Part shown: piece by piece, positions 1 through 7,428 of the stretch
Position numbering within the stretch: the stretch's first letter is position 1
How the letters are laid out: each line of letters begins with the position of its first letter
Source: Nocardia brasiliensis
GTDB lineage: Bacteria > Actinomycetota > Actinomycetes > Mycobacteriales > Mycobacteriaceae
Reading direction: 5' to 3'
DNA length: 64,000 bases
Assembly (NCBI RefSeq): GCF_011801125.1
Contig: NZ_CP046171.1
Coordinates: forward strand, 7,254,001 to 7,318,000
Translations under genes and position numbers: made by a program
Notes under the pieces: model-generated
What the model saw: the letters and a program-made list of their open reading frames with translations, nothing else
What the model was told of the DNA's origin: nothing
The model's database searches: none

Positions 1-106
1 CGACGGCCGGTACCTGCTGACCACCGCGCAGGACCTCATCCTCACCCCGGTCTCGGACGAGGACTTCGCCGCGCAGTTGGTCGCCCTCGCCCACATCCGG
101 GTTTGA
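1..106 (+). CDS. 3' end of an unrecognised protein (partial)
   Basis: An open frame enters from the left edge and ends at a TGA at 104-106, giving 34 residues in frame 2. The tail includes GRYLLTTAQDLILTP and ends in ALAHIRV. The codon pattern (G/C in third positions) looks coding and the next gene begins 54 bases on, so this is probably the true C-terminus of a gene whose body lies outside the window. The tail is too short to place in a family. Confidence 0.45.
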   Translation, partial: DGRYLLTTAQDLILTPVSDEDFAAQLVALAHIRV

Positions 107-160
107 CACGCTGCGCCGTCGCGCCGACCCATCCGGCCGTTACCTGGTTAGCTAGAGCGC

Positions 161-1009
161 ATGGCTAAGAAGGGCTGGTCCGTCCCGGCTACCGAGGCGC
201 TGAAGGCCGACGGTTTGCAGATCACCGAGCTCGACACCTCCGCGACGCCGGGCTTCACCGGTGACAAGGCGGTGGGTCTGGACCTGCTGGCCGAGCGCAC
301 CACCGTGCTGTCGGCGTTGCAGGAACGGCTCTACGCCAACGGCCGCTCCGGCGATCTGCGCAGCGTGCTGCTGGTGTTGCAGGGCATGGACACCGCGGGC
401 AAGGGTGGCATCGTCCGGCATGTGATCGGCTCGGTCGATCCGCAGGGCGTCGATCACCACGCGTTCGGCGTGCCGACCGAGGAGGAGAAGCGCCACCACT
501 ATCTGTGGCGCATCCGCAAGGCGCTGCCGCGCGGCGGCCAGCTCGGGGTGTTCGATCGCTCGCACTACGAGGACGTGCTGGTGGTGCGCGTGCACAACCT
601 GGTGCCCGAAAGCGAGTGGGAGCCGCGCTACGACGAGATCAACGCCTTCGAGCGGGAACTGGTCGACGAGGGCACCACGGTGGTGAAGGTCGCGATGTTC
701 GTCTCGCTGGACGAGCAGAAGAAGCGCCTGCGCGAACGGTTGGACCGGCCGGACAAGTACTGGAAGTTCAACCCGTCCGACATCGATGAGCGGGGCTACT
801 GGCCCGCGTATCAAGAGGCGTACCAGGCCATGCTGGATCGCACGTCCACCGAGTACGCCCCCTGGCACGTGGTGCCCGCCGACCGCAAATGGTTCTCCCG
901 GCTCGCGATCACCGAACTGCTCATCGACGCGCTGGAGCGCCTCGACCTGGCATGGCCCGCGGCGAAGTTCGATGTCGAGGAGCAGAAGCGGCGGCTCGAG
1001 AAAGCCTGA
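161..1009 (+). CDS. ppk2: PPK2-family polyphosphate kinase / polyphosphate:nucleotide phosphotransferase
   Basis: This 282-residue protein moves phosphate between polyphosphate and nucleoside mono- or diphosphates in the cytoplasm. Residues 75-83 (GMDTAGKGG) are the PPK2 Walker A loop, followed by the Walker B-like stretch GVFDRSHYEDV near 129-139 that holds the catalytic Asp. A basic lid segment (KKRLRERLDRP) and the WKFNPSD motif follow, as in single-domain PPK2 proteins. Length and order fit the TIGR03709-like branch. The ATG at 161 is the first in-frame start. The gene stands alone, with a decayed monooxygenase gene running toward it. The family is certain; whether AMP, ADP or GDP is the acceptor cannot be read from the sequence. 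Confidence 0.9.
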   Translation: MAKKGWSVPATEALKADGLQITELDTSATPGFTGDKAVGLDLLAERTTVLSALQERLYANGRSGDLRSVLLVLQGMDTAGKGGIVRHVIGSVDPQGVDHHAFGVPTEEEKRHHYLWRIRKALPRGGQLGVFDRSHYEDVLVVRVHNLVPESEWEPRYDEINAFERELVDEGTTVVKVAMFVSLDEQKKRLRERLDRPDKYWKFNPSDIDERGYWPAYQEAYQAMLDRTSTEYAPWHVVPADRKWFSRLAITELLIDALERLDLAWPAAKFDVEEQKRRLEKA

Positions 1010-1014
1010 CGGCG

Positions 1015-1376
1015 CTACAGCAGCGGCCGAACCTGTTCGGCGACAAAGTGAACGAACCCCTCGGGGTCCGGTTCGTCGCCGGTCGGCTGGAGCACGACCG
1101 TGTCCGCGCCCGCCTCGGCCAGCGCGCGGACCGCGTCCGCGATCGAATCCAGCAGCGTCCCATCGGCATGCGACCCGCACAGTCGGATCGAGCGCGGCCC
1201 CTGGCCCCCGCGTACACGCGCGGCGATTGCCGACGTGCAGGCGCTCGGTCCAGGCCAGCGCGGCAGCCCTCCCACAGCCGCAGCTGTGCCAGTCCCGATT
1301 CCTCGGCGACCCCGGCCACGGCGTGCAGCCGTTCCGGCGGATTCTGCGGGCGCAATACGGCCTCGAGGGCAGTCAT
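1015..1376 (-). pseudogene. Frameshifted, internally deleted luciferase-like (LLM class) monooxygenase
   Basis: Two pieces of one protein are visible in different minus-strand frames. From an ATG at 1376-1374 one frame reads MTALEAVLRPQNPPERL and then EESGLAQLRLWEGC, a typical opening of F420-dependent luciferase-like oxidoreductases. The other frame ends at a TAG at 1017-1015 and carries the matching C-terminus, AGADTVVLQPTGDEPDPEGF and VRPLL. Intact family members have about 280-300 residues; only about 120 codons remain, so most of the TIM-barrel centre is gone and the frame is shifted. What is left of the middle reads as Arg/Ala-rich nonsense. It converges on the polyphosphate kinase gene with 5 bases between them. 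This is a relic, not a functional gene. Confidence 0.8.
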
Positions 1377-1568
1377 CCCACCATTGCCGGCCGCGCGCGG
1401 CGATACCCACATGGAATTTTCGCCGTCGCCAGTGCCCGATATTTCGGAAGTTCTCAGGTTGGTTCACGATGATGTGGGCCGTGGCCCGACCACACGGGGA
1501 CGAGTTCGCGCTCTACCATCGTGGCGGGCAGGTACCGGCAGTCGAGCGAAAGGCGTGGTGAACGCACG

Positions 1569-2342
1569 GTGAGCAAGAAACCGGCTGGGAAGAAGAACCC
1601 GTTGCTTGCGGCGGATCGCGCCGAACGCAACCGCAAGATCTTCATCCAGGTGGCCGTGGCCGCCGTGCTGATCGGCCTGATCGCCGCCATCGGCATCGGT
1701 GTCGCGGTGAAGAAGGCCCGCAAGGACGACCCCGGCCCGTCCCCCTCGATTCCGGTCGCTGCCAACCAAGCCCCCGACGCGGTCACCGGCACCATCACCG
1801 ACAACGGCGCGGTGCGCATCGGCAAGCCGAACGCGAAGGTCACCGTCCGGATCGTCGCCGACCTGCAGTGCCCCGCGTGCAAGGGCTTCGAGGACGCGAA
1901 CGCCCAGGTGCTCGCCGACGCGGTGAACAACGGAACGGCCACGGTCGAATACAACGTGATCGCGTTCCTGGACAAGGCCTCCACCACCCGGTACTCGACC
2001 CGCGCGGCGAACGCCGCGTACTGCGTCGCCGAGGCGGACCCGACCAAGTTCCAGGGTTGGGTGTCCTCGATGTTCGCCCAGCAGCCGCCGGAGGGCGGCG
2101 CCGGGCTGCCCAACGACAAGCTGGTGCAGATCGCCAAGGACGCGGGCTACCCCGACGCGGTGGCGAACTGCATCACGGATGTGAAGTACGACAAGTACAT
2201 TCAGGCGCGCACCGATGAGGTGCTGAAGAGTGGCATCAAGTCGACCCCGTCGGTGTTCGTCAACGGCAAGCAGGTCGAGTCGAGCCAGGAGATCTTCGGG
2301 CCCGGCGGTCTCGGTCCTGTGATCGCCGCCGCGGCGCAGTGA
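1569..2342 (+). CDS. Membrane-anchored DsbA-like thiol-disulfide oxidoreductase
   Basis: This 257-residue protein has a basic cytoplasmic N-terminus, one membrane anchor at about residues 25-47, and a thioredoxin-fold domain outside the membrane. The active site is CPAC at 101-104 after VADLQ, and the cis-proline loop is in STPSVFVNGK near the C-terminus. It should oxidise cysteines in exported proteins. GTG at 1569 is chosen because it gives the usual short basic start and follows a GAAAGG box at 1548-1553; an ATG at 1521 would add 16 Arg-rich residues. The next gene, VKOR, overlaps by 4 bases (GTGA), and VKOR is the expected re-oxidation partner, as in mycobacteria. Confidence 0.9.
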   Translation: MSKKPAGKKNPLLAADRAERNRKIFIQVAVAAVLIGLIAAIGIGVAVKKARKDDPGPSPSIPVAANQAPDAVTGTITDNGAVRIGKPNAKVTVRIVADLQCPACKGFEDANAQVLADAVNNGTATVEYNVIAFLDKASTTRYSTRAANAAYCVAEADPTKFQGWVSSMFAQQPPEGGAGLPNDKLVQIAKDAGYPDAVANCITDVKYDKYIQARTDEVLKSGIKSTPSVFVNGKQVESSQEIFGPGGLGPVIAAAAQ

Positions 2343-2905
2343 TCACCGCCCCGCCCCGGGCCGCCTGGGTACTGCTGCTCGGCGGGCTACTCGGCTGGCT
2401 GGCCTCGGTGGCGCTGACCATCGAACGGTTCAAGCTGTTCACCGACCCCGGCTATACCCCGTCGTGCAGCATCAACCCGATCCTGTCCTGCGGCTCGGTG
2501 ATGGTGACCAAGCAGGCCGCGGTGTTCGGGTTCCCCAACCCGATCATCGGCGTGGTGGCCTTCTCCGTGGTGGTCACCCTCGGGGTGCTCGCGGTGGCCG
2601 GGGTGGGGTTGCCGCGCTGGATCTGGGGCGGGCTGTGGCTGGGCAACCTGCTCGGCGTCGGCTTCATCTGCTGGCTGATCTTCCAGAGCTTGTACCGGAT
2701 CAACGCGCTCTGCCCGTACTGCATGGTGGTGTGGGCCATCGTCACCCCGCTGCTCGCGGTGGTCACCGATCAGCTCTGGGGCGGCTCGCGTGGGCCGTTG
2801 CGGGTGCTCGCGGAGTGGCGGTGGACGATCGTCGCCCTGTTCTACGCGGTGGTGCTGCTGCTGGTCTTCCTGCGGTTCCAGGACTACTGGCTCTCGCTGG
2901 TCTGA
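2339..2905 (+). CDS. Vitamin K epoxide reductase (VKOR) family membrane protein
   Basis: This 188-residue integral membrane protein has about four to five hydrophobic segments. All four redox cysteines of bacterial VKOR are present: C43 and C51 in the loop after the first helix, and the CxxC pair C125/C128 (LCPYC) near the quinone site. It passes electrons from the DsbA-like partner to menaquinone and so keeps extracytoplasmic disulfide formation running. Translation starts at GTG 2339, inside the stop of the DsbA-like gene (GTGA overlap), which implies coupled expression. The gene ends 12 bases from the converging protease gene. Confidence 0.93.
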   Translation: MITAPPRAAWVLLLGGLLGWLASVALTIERFKLFTDPGYTPSCSINPILSCGSVMVTKQAAVFGFPNPIIGVVAFSVVVTLGVLAVAGVGLPRWIWGGLWLGNLLGVGFICWLIFQSLYRINALCPYCMVVWAIVTPLLAVVTDQLWGGSRGPLRVLAEWRWTIVALFYAVVLLLVFLRFQDYWLSLV

Positions 2906-2917
2906 GTCGGCCAGGTT

Positions 2918-4003
2918 CTAGTTCGGGGTGCCGCGCGCGAGCACGACCGGCACCGTGCGCCGGTTGCCGCCGGCGTCGGTCACGTCGAGCTGGATGGTGT
3001 CCTCGGGTTTGCGCACGTTGATCGCCGCGTGCAGCGCGCGGGCGGAGGTGATCGCGCGTCCGTCCACCGCGGTGATCACCTCGCCGCGGGTCAGCCCGGC
3101 CGCGTGCGCGGGCAACCCGTAGATCGCCAGATCGATCCGTGCCCCAACGGGTTTCGCGTCGGAGGTCAACACGCCGAGCGTCGCGGTCGGGCCGATGTGC
3201 ACGGTGTCGGTGGGGATGCCGGAACGGATCTGCCGCACCACCGCCATGGCGGTGTCGATCGGCACCGCGTATCCGTTGGGCGGGCGGCCCCCGGAGCGCG
3301 CCGGATCGCCGGAGGCCGCCGCGATCACCCCGACCACCGCGCCCTGATGGTCGGCCAGCGCGCCGCCGGATTGCCCGGAGCTGACCGCCGCGGCGATCTC
3401 GAGCATGCCGGTCAACGGCTTGCGGGACAGGTCGGCGGCGTTGAGCGCGACGATGGTGCTGTTCAGGTCGGTGAGCGTGCCGTGCAGCGCGGTCGGGGTG
3501 CCGCCGACACCGCCCGCGTTGCCGATCGCCAGCACCTCGTCGCGCACGCGCAACTGCGCCGAGGTGCCGACGCGCGCGGTGGTGAGGTCGGCCGCCCCGG
3601 AGAGCTCGAGCAGCGCGATGTCGGCGGCCGCGTCGTAACCCAGCACCACCGCGTCGTAGGTGCGGCCGTTGCCGACGTCGGTCGCGGTCACCGTGTCGGC
3701 GCCCTTGACGACATGATGGCTGGTCAGCACCTGACCGTCGGCGGTGAGCACGATGCCCGACCCGGCGGCGCCGAGCCCGAACGGGCGCGCGGACGCGCTG
3801 ATGTCGACCAGCGCCGGATCCACGAGGGCGGCGACCGCGGCAGGATCGAGCGGCGGCGGCGCGGGTTCGAGCGGCGCGGCGATCTCGGCCGCGTCCGGCG
3901 CCAGGCCCGGCAGCTCGCCCCGATAGCCGAGGAATCCGGCCACCGCGAGCAGCGCGGCGACGATCGTCACCAGCGCGCGGCCCCCATACCGTTGGTCAGT
4001 CAT
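2918..4003 (-). CDS. HtrA/DegP-type S1C serine protease with PDZ domain
   Basis: This 361-residue protein has a single N-terminal membrane anchor (about residues 10-27), a Pro/Ala-rich stalk, a trypsin-like domain and a C-terminal PDZ domain (about 265-350). Catalytic residues are visible: His in LTSHHVV (96/97), Asp in AADIALLEL (about 128) and Ser212 in SSGQSGGAL. The usual oxyanion sequence GNSGGP is GQSGGA here, a conservative change seen in anchored actinobacterial HtrA proteins. The PDZ part has the GLTRGEVITAVDGRAI loop. It probably degrades or processes misfolded exported proteins, which fits its place next to the disulfide-forming pair. Confidence 0.9.
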   Translation of the reverse strand: MTDQRYGGRALVTIVAALLAVAGFLGYRGELPGLAPDAAEIAAPLEPAPPPLDPAAVAALVDPALVDISASARPFGLGAAGSGIVLTADGQVLTSHHVVKGADTVTATDVGNGRTYDAVVLGYDAAADIALLELSGAADLTTARVGTSAQLRVRDEVLAIGNAGGVGGTPTALHGTLTDLNSTIVALNAADLSRKPLTGMLEIAAAVSSGQSGGALADHQGAVVGVIAAASGDPARSGGRPPNGYAVPIDTAMAVVRQIRSGIPTDTVHIGPTATLGVLTSDAKPVGARIDLAIYGLPAHAAGLTRGEVITAVDGRAITSARALHAAINVRKPEDTIQLDVTDAGGNRRTVPVVLARGTPN

Positions 4004-4152
4004 GGCTCTCCGCTCGGTTCACCTGCGCCTTCCATTGTGGCTGGCGGTGATCATGTTCGAGGGCTATCGACGCCGCCGCCGAGCCGAGCCGTTCGTGATT
4101 GTTTACACGTCATGGTTGGCAACCGGGCGCATGCGGCGGTAGGCATGTATGC

Positions 4153-5205
4153 ATGACGACAGCAGCCGCATACGCGATGACCGCACCCGATGGCTCGTTC
4201 GAGAAGAGGACCATCGAGCGCCGGGAGCTGGGCCCGCACGATGTGCTGATCGACATCAAATACGCGGGCATCTGCCACTCCGACATCCACACCGCCCGCG
4301 ACGAGTGGGGCGGTGCGAAGTATCCCTGCGTGCCCGGCCACGAGATCGCGGGGCTGGTCGCCGCGGTCGGCCCCGCGGTGAGCAAGTACCAGGTGGGCGA
4401 CCGGGTCGGCGTCGGCTGCATGGTCGATTCCTGCGGTGTCTGCGGGCCGTGTCTGGCCGACGAGGAGCAGTACTGCGCCCGCGGCGCGACGATGACCTAC
4501 AACACGGCCGTCGCGGAGTCGGTGCAGCCCGGCGGACACACCCTCGGCGGCTACTCCACCCAGATCGTGGTGACCGAGAACTTCGTCGTCGGCATTCCCG
4601 AGGGCATCGGGCTCGACGTGGCGGCGCCGCTGCTGTGCGCGGGCGTCACCCTGTTCTCGCCGCTGCGGCACTGGCAGGCCGGGCCGGGCAAGAAGGTGGC
4701 CATCATCGGCATGGGCGGGCTCGGGCACGTCGGGGTGAAGATCGCCGCCGCGCTCGGCGCCGAGGTCACCGTGCTCAGCCACTCGCTGAGCAAGCAGGAG
4801 GACGGCAAGCTCTTCGGCGCCAGCCACTACTACGCCACCAGCGACAAGCAGACCTTCCGTGACCTGCGCGGCAAGTTCGACCTGATCCTCAACACCGTCT
4901 CGGCGGACCTGCCGATCGATTCCTACCTGAAGCTGCTGAAGCTCGACGGCACCCTGGTGATCCTCGGCCTGCCGGAGAACCCGATGAGCATCAAGCCGTT
5001 CACCATCACCGGGCTGCGCCGCTCGCTGGCCGGTTCGATGATCGGCGGCATCGCCCAGACCCAGGAGATGCTGAATTTCTGTGCCGCACACGGCATCGGC
5101 GCCGAGATCGAGGTGATCTCCGCCGACGAGATCGACGGCGCCTACGACCGGGTGGTGGCCAGCGATGTGCGCTACCGCTTCGTCATCGACGTCTCGACCA
5201 TGTGA
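4153..5205 (+). CDS. adhC: Zinc-dependent alcohol dehydrogenase, AdhC type
   Basis: This 350-residue medium-chain dehydrogenase closely resembles mycobacterial AdhC / cinnamyl-alcohol-type NADP-dependent enzymes. Catalytic zinc ligands are C41 (GICHSD) and the GHE motif at 62-64. The structural zinc cysteines are C94, C97, C100 and C108. The Rossmann loop reads [13 protein letters not shown]. The C-terminal [10 protein letters not shown] tail is shared with mycobacterial AdhC. ATG 4153 is preferred: it gives the family's normal length, while the frame open from 4099 would add 18 unrelated residues. The substrate is probably an aliphatic or aromatic aldehyde; the sequence does not settle it. 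Confidence 0.93.
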   Translation: MTTAAAYAMTAPDGSFEKRTIERRELGPHDVLIDIKYAGICHSDIHTARDEWGGAKYPCVPGHEIAGLVAAVGPAVSKYQVGDRVGVGCMVDSCGVCGPCLADEEQYCARGATMTYNTAVAESVQPGGHTLGGYSTQIVVTENFVVGIPEGIGLDVAAPLLCAGVTLFSPLRHWQAGPGKKVAIIGMGGLGHVGVKIAAALGAEVTVLSHSLSKQEDGKLFGASHYYATSDKQTFRDLRGKFDLILNTVSADLPIDSYLKLLKLDGTLVILGLPENPMSIKPFTITGLRRSLAGSMIGGIAQTQEMLNFCAAHGIGAEIEVISADEIDGAYDRVVASDVRYRFVIDVSTM

Positions 5206-5263
5206 TCCGAGCGCGCACCACCGGATACGCGGTGAGACCGCCCGATATGGGTAACTTGGCGAT

Positions 5264-6493
5264 GTGGCCTCCGAAGCAGACGACAACGCGACAGCGCCCA
5301 CGGACGCACCGCACCCGGCAGCGCCCGGCGAGGCCGTGGTCACCGCGGAGATGACCACCGCGCCGCCGCCCTGGCTGCTGCGCGCGTTCCTGCTGGCCGC
5401 GGCCACGGTGGCCGGCCTGTTCGCGGCCTATTGGGCGCTGACCCGGCTGCAAGGCCTGCTCACCATCGTGCTGGTCTCGCTGTTCCTGGCGTTCGCCATC
5501 GAGCCCGCCGTGAACTGGCTGGCCCGCCGCGGCATGCGCCGCGGGCCGGCCACGGGCCTGGTCTTTCTCGTCCTGATCACGGTGGTCGTCGCGTTCTTCT
5601 GGACGCTGGGCTCGCTGCTCATCGACCAGGTCACCACCCTGGTCAACAACGCGCCGCAGTACGCCGATCAGGGCATCGACTGGTTCAACCGCACCTTCAA
5701 CACCCAGGTGTCCGGCACCGACCTCGAGAAATACACCAGCGACTGGAGCAAGTACCTGGAGGGCGCGGCGGGCAACGTCTGGGACATCGGCACGAAGACG
5801 GTCAGCGTGACGTTCCAGTCGCTCGGGGTGCTGCTGTTCACCTACTATTTCGCCGCCGACGGCCCGCGATTCCGCAACGCGGTGTGCTCGCTGCTGCCGC
5901 CGCGCAGGCAACTGCATGTGCTGCGCGCCTGGGATATCGCCGTGCAGAAGACCGGCGGCTACATCTATTCGCGCGGATTGCTCGCGCTCGCTTCGACTTT
6001 GGCGCACTACGTCGCGTTGCGGGTACTCGACGTGCCCTCGGCGTTCGCGCTCGCGCTGTGGGTCGGTGTCGTCTCGCAGTTCATCCCGACCGTCGGCACC
6101 TATCTCGCGGGCGCGCTGCCGGTCATCGTCGCATTGGTGCACGACCCGTCGGACGCGCTGTGGGTGCTCGGGTTCATCGTGCTGTATCAGCAGTTCGAAA
6201 ACTATGTGCTGCAGCCGAGAATCACCGCGACCACGCTGGACATGCATCCGGCCGTCGCCTTCGGCGCGGTGCTCGCTGGCGCCGCGCTGCTCGGCGCCAC
6301 CGGTGCGCTGCTGGCCATCCCGGTCACCGCGACCGTCCAGGCCTTCGCCGGGGCCTACGTCCGGCGCTACGAGGTGCAGACCGACGTCGACACCTCCACC
6401 CCGCCGCCGCCACCGCCGCCCAAACCGCACCGAAAGTGGGCCAGGCAGCTGACCATTCGATTCACCGGAGCAGGCCACTCGAAGGGCGAGTAG
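5264..6493 (+). CDS. AI-2E family transporter (PF01594-type membrane protein)
   Basis: This 409-residue membrane protein has an acidic Ala/Pro N-terminal tail, paired helices at the start, a long hydrophilic middle, and four or five helices at the C-terminal end with the family motif FIPTVGTYLAGALPV followed by QQFENYVLQPRI. A Pro-rich tail (PPPPPPPKP) ends the protein. Despite the family name, members include sodium/proton antiporters and exporters of unknown cargo, so no substrate is assigned. GTG 5264 is the start used; no strong Shine-Dalgarno sequence precedes it. It stands alone between adhC and the ZIP gene, all on the plus strand. Confidence 0.85.
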   Translation: MASEADDNATAPTDAPHPAAPGEAVVTAEMTTAPPPWLLRAFLLAAATVAGLFAAYWALTRLQGLLTIVLVSLFLAFAIEPAVNWLARRGMRRGPATGLVFLVLITVVVAFFWTLGSLLIDQVTTLVNNAPQYADQGIDWFNRTFNTQVSGTDLEKYTSDWSKYLEGAAGNVWDIGTKTVSVTFQSLGVLLFTYYFAADGPRFRNAVCSLLPPRRQLHVLRAWDIAVQKTGGYIYSRGLLALASTLAHYVALRVLDVPSAFALALWVGVVSQFIPTVGTYLAGALPVIVALVHDPSDALWVLGFIVLYQQFENYVLQPRITATTLDMHPAVAFGAVLAGAALLGATGALLAIPVTATVQAFAGAYVRRYEVQTDVDTSTPPPPPPPKPHRKWARQLTIRFTGAGHSKGE

Positions 6494-6593
6494 CCGGGCC
6501 GTCGGCACGACGCGCCGGGTCGGGTGCGCCGGGCGCCGAACTCGCCGATCCGAGATGCCGGGCGCGTCGCGACCGATCACCCATGCTGGAACG

Positions 6594-7325
6594 ATGGCGA
6601 TTCTGCTGGCGCTGGTTTCCATGTGTTCCACGCTGATCGGCGGTTTCGTCGCGGTCCGCATCGGCGACCGCAGGCATCTGGTGCTCGGGCTCGCCGCGGG
6701 CGTGATGCTCGGCGTCGTCTTCTTCGACCTGCTCCCCGAGGCCCTGGAACAGTCCGATCAGCGCCTGCTCGGCGTGCCCGCCGTGCTGATCGCCGCCGTC
6801 GGCGGGTTCCTGACCATCCACGTGATCGAGCGCGCGGTGGCCATCCACACCGGCCACGAAGACGAATTCGGCACGCACACACATGGTTTCGAATCGGTCG
6901 GGCTGCTCGCCGCGGCCGGGCTGATCTTCCACAGCTTCCTGGACGGGCTCGGCATCGGGCTCGGCTTCCAGGCGGGCGCCACCGTCGGCGCGGCCGTGGC
7001 CATCGCGGTCATCTCGCACGACTTCGCCGACGGTTTCAATACTTTCACCATCTCGACGCTCTACGGCAACGCCCGCAAGCGCGCACTCACCCTGCTCGGG
7101 CTCGATGCCGTCGCGCCGGTGGTCGGCGCCGCGGTCGGCACGCTGATCCATGTGCCCGACGGCATGGTCGGCCTCTACCTCGGCTACTTCGGCGGCTTCC
7201 TGCTCTACCTCGCCACCGCCGACATCCTGCCCGAGGCGCACGCCGAGCATCCGTCCCGGCTCACGCTGGCCTGCACCGTGCTCGGCGCGGCCGCGATGTT
7301 CGTCGTCGCGGCGCTGAATCACTGA
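6594..7325 (+). CDS. ZIP-family divalent metal transporter
   Basis: This 243-residue protein with about eight membrane helices imports a divalent metal, most likely zinc. The two family metal-binding helices are clear: HSFLDGLGIG and HDFADGFNTF, with EAHAEH near the end. A short His-bearing loop (HTGHEDEFGTHTHGF) lies between helices 3 and 4, the usual place for a metal-sensing loop. ATG 6594 gives the normal start MAILLALVSM; the frame is open from 6555, but that part does not look like the family. The last codons are duplicated just past the stop (7311-7357). Confidence 0.88.
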   Translation: MAILLALVSMCSTLIGGFVAVRIGDRRHLVLGLAAGVMLGVVFFDLLPEALEQSDQRLLGVPAVLIAAVGGFLTIHVIERAVAIHTGHEDEFGTHTHGFESVGLLAAAGLIFHSFLDGLGIGLGFQAGATVGAAVAIAVISHDFADGFNTFTISTLYGNARKRALTLLGLDAVAPVVGAAVGTLIHVPDGMVGLYLGYFGGFLLYLATADILPEAHAEHPSRLTLACTVLGAAAMFVVAALNH

Positions 7326-7357
7326 TAGCCCCGGCACTGAATCACTGATCGCCCCCG
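7311..7357 (+). repeat. Imperfect tandem duplication of the ZIP gene's 3' end
   Basis: GCGCTGAATCACTGATAGCC at 7311-7330 is repeated, with few changes, as GCACTGAATCACTGATCGCC from 7334. The unit is about 23 bases and includes the stop codon, so the second copy lies in the 3' untranslated region. It looks like a recent slippage duplication and has no evident function. Confidence 0.75.
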
Positions 7358-7387
7358 GCGAAACAGCGACTCGGCCCGGAAACGAAC

Positions 7388-7414
7388 GCCGCCCCCTGCG
7401 GAACCGGGGGCGGC
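7388..7414. terminator. GC-rich hairpin terminator between ZIP and metE-like genes
   Basis: GCCGCCCCC at 7388-7396 pairs perfectly with GGGGGCGGC at 7406-7414 around a 9-base loop. It lies 14 bases after the metE-like stop and 62 bases after the converging ZIP gene, so it can serve both. There is no T-run, as is common in actinobacteria. Confidence 0.75.
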
Positions 7415-7428
7415 GCGGCACGCTTCGG

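Noticed and set aside
1..106. Naming the partial first gene as an ESX-associated protein
   Set aside because: Only 34 residues are visible and they carry no diagnostic motif.
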